A stretch of DNA of 5,911 bases, taken from Planctomycetota bacterium (GTDB lineage Bacteria > Planctomycetota > Phycisphaerae > WQYP01). Shown one piece after another: positions 4,530 through 5,911 of this stretch. Both the position numbers and the translations under genes were made by a program. The stretch lies in NCBI GenBank assembly GCA_021805585.1, contig JAJZEY010000305.1, positions 1-5,911 of the forward strand. The letters are read 5' to 3'. Position 1 is the stretch's first letter; each line of letters opens with the position of its first letter. The notes beneath the pieces are model-generated. The model was not told the DNA's origin and ran no database searches. It was given only the letters and a program-made list of their open reading frames with translations.

Positions 4530-5911
4530 ATGCTGCTGGAAACCATTGTTGAACAGGCTTCCCGCCGGGGCGGACAAATCGCCATTATTGATGATGTCCG
4601 TTCCACGACCTTTCGGGACCTGGTGACTGGCGGCCAAATATTCGCCGATTTCCTGGACAGCGTCGCTCCCGCCGAACCCCACATCGGACTGCTTATCCCC
4701 CAGTCCGCCGCCTTCGCGGTGGTCTTTCTGGCCACCCGCTGGGCCAATCGTGTGGCCGTTCCGCTTAATTACCTTTTGCGACCGACCGAGCTGCTGGAAG
4801 TTTGCCATGACGCAAATCTTAAAACCATTTTCGCCATCCGCCATCCACTTTTTACCCCGCTTGGTGAAGCTCTTTCGGCTGCGGGTCTGCGGGTGATGTA
4901 TATTCAGGATCTCTTGCCGTTTTCGGCATGGGCGAAATTCAAGGCCGCCGCGTTCCGCCGCCGCCTGCCTAGGCGCGATCCCGCGGACCCGGCGGTGATT
5001 CTATATACCAGCGGCACAAGTTCAACGCCCAAGGGAGTGGTGCTGACCAATGGCAATCTGGATTCCAATGCGGCCAATTCCATTGCCCATGCACGGTTTA
5101 ATCAGCGGATGACTTTTCTGGGAATTCTTCCCATGTTTCATGCGCTGGGTCTTATGGGTTGCTGTCTGGTGCCGCTTAGCCTGGGCTGCCGGGTCATTTA
5201 CCTCGCCCGATTTTCCGCGCCCGCGGTACTTGCGGCCATTGACCGTCATAAGGTGCAGGTTCTAATCGCCGTGCCCAGCATGTATGCCCTGCTGGCCAGT
5301 GTCAAAAACGCACACCGGGAATCGTTGGCGTCCGTGCAATATGTCATCAGCGGCGGCGAACCTCTTTCTCTTTCCCTGATGGAACGCTTTCGCGCATGCT
5401 TTGGCCACACCATTCTTCAAGGCTTCGGCCTGACGGAAACCGCGCCCATGGTCAGTTTTTGCACGCCGTGGGACGATAAACCCGGTAGTGTCGGCAAGCC
5501 GATTCCTGGCCAAGAGCTGCGTATTGCCGACGATTCCGGCGCTTTTCTGCCCGCCGGGGCGGATGGCGAACTTCTCATTAAAGGTCCCAACGTCATGAAA
5601 GGGTATTACAACCGACCGGCTGAAACCGCCGCCGTGCTTTCCCCGGACGGCTGGTTTAAAACCGGCGACATCGCAAGAATTGACACAGATGGATTTCTGC
5701 ACATTACCGGCCGCAAAAAGGAAATGATCATTATGGCGGGCGAAAAAATCGCGCCCGGTGAAATTGAGGAAATTCTGCGGCAGCATCCGGCGGTGCTTCT
5801 GGCGGCGGTTATCGGCGCAAAAGATCCGCAGCGCGGCGAGGTTCCGGTCGGCTTTGTTCAGTTGCACCCGGACCTGGCCACGCCACCAACCCCTGCCGAC
5901 CTTCGGACTTT
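4530..5911 (+). CDS. AMP-forming acyl-CoA/acyl-ACP synthetase, N-terminal 460 residues
   Basis: This is a member of the ANL superfamily, which activates a carboxylic acid with ATP to an acyl-adenylate and then passes it to CoA or a carrier protein. The frame is open to the window end, so the C-terminus is missing. Visible core motifs: A3 P-loop YTSGTSSTPKG (159-169, where TSS replaces the common TTG), FHALGL (about 200-205), A5 GFGLTETAP (298-306), a GYYNRP segment, A7 WFKTGD (375-380) with the ribose-binding Asp380, and A8 ITGRKKEMIIMAGEKIAPGEIEE (392-414), the hinge into the small C-terminal domain. The A10 catalytic Lys should lie beyond the end. The layout and the KE in A8 resemble long-chain fatty acid ligases or the synthetase part of Aas-like proteins; exact substrate is unknown. 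ATG 4530 is the first usable start: the frame is closed upstream by TAG 4464-4466, and no other ATG, GTG or TTG lies between. No clear Shine-Dalgarno precedes it. It is transcribed divergently from the regulator. Confidence 0.93.
   Translation, partial: MLLETIVEQASRRGGQIAIIDDVRSTTFRDLVTGGQIFADFLDSVAPAEPHIGLLIPQSAAFAVVFLATRWANRVAVPLNYLLRPTELLEVCHDANLKTIFAIRHPLFTPLGEALSAAGLRVMYIQDLLPFSAWAKFKAAAFRRRLPRRDPADPAVILYTSGTSSTPKGVVLTNGNLDSNAANSIAHARFNQRMTFLGILPMFHALGLMGCCLVPLSLGCRVIYLARFSAPAVLAAIDRHKVQVLIAVPSMYALLASVKNAHRESLASVQYVISGGEPLSLSLMERFRACFGHTILQGFGLTETAPMVSFCTPWDDKPGSVGKPIPGQELRIADDSGAFLPAGADGELLIKGPNVMKGYYNRPAETAAVLSPDGWFKTGDIARIDTDGFLHITGRKKEMIIMAGEKIAPGEIEEILRQHPAVLLAAVIGAKDPQRGEVPVGFVQLHPDLATPPTPADLRT

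Noticed and set aside
4413..4844. Minus-strand open frame of 143 codons over the start of the acyl-activating enzyme
   Set aside because: The product is low in hydrophobic core pattern and matches no family, and the plus-strand frame continues into a clear enzyme.
5262..5867. Minus-strand open frame of 201 codons
   Set aside because: It is the mirror of the acyl-activating enzyme, whose A3, A5, A7 and A8 motifs fix the coding strand.

Overview
The window looks like a chromosomal segment of a planctomycete-type bacterium, most likely of the class Phycisphaerae or a close relative in the PVC group. This is inferred from gene content: a PEP-CTERM exported protein, a single-copy prepilin-like (type IV pilin N-terminus) secreted protein and a XylR-type LacI/AraC hybrid regulator lie side by side, a combination typical of that group. 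The base composition is moderately GC-rich. No database search was possible, so taxonomy is tentative.

Layout: (1) 2-271 (+), the last 89 residues of a GroEL-family chaperonin, followed by a strong intrinsic terminator at 323-362. (2) 272-613, intergenic, with only a doubtful 32-codon frame. (3) 614-1528 (-), a 304-residue prepilin-like protein. (4) 1603-1643, a hairpin with U-tracts on both sides that can terminate the upstream minus-strand gene. (5) 1719-2573 (-), a 284-residue PEP-CTERM protein. (6) 2574-3093, a 520-bp non-coding stretch rich in small repeats and inverted repeats. (7) 3094-4302 (-), a 402-residue XylR-family regulator. (8) 4303-4529, a divergent promoter region with two hairpins. 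(9) 4530 to the end (+), the first 460 residues of an AMP-forming acyl-CoA/acyl-ACP synthetase that runs off the window.

How the parts may work together: the three minus-strand genes face the same way, but the 520-bp gap and the terminator between the two surface-protein genes suggest separate transcripts rather than one operon. The regulator has a sugar-binding-type sensor domain and an AraC DNA-binding domain, so it probably responds to a small ligand. The neighbouring PEP-CTERM gene is a plausible target. The GroEL end and the acyl-activating enzyme look like unrelated flanking housekeeping genes.

I see no mobile element, CRISPR array, tRNA or rRNA, and no clear evidence of a wholly new system. 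The most interesting signals are three copies of a 13-bp motif (GAG-N-T-Y-N-GACCGG on the minus strand) upstream of the PEP-CTERM gene, an 8-bp inverted repeat in the same gap, and a GroEL tail in which a residue that normally contacts ATP is replaced.
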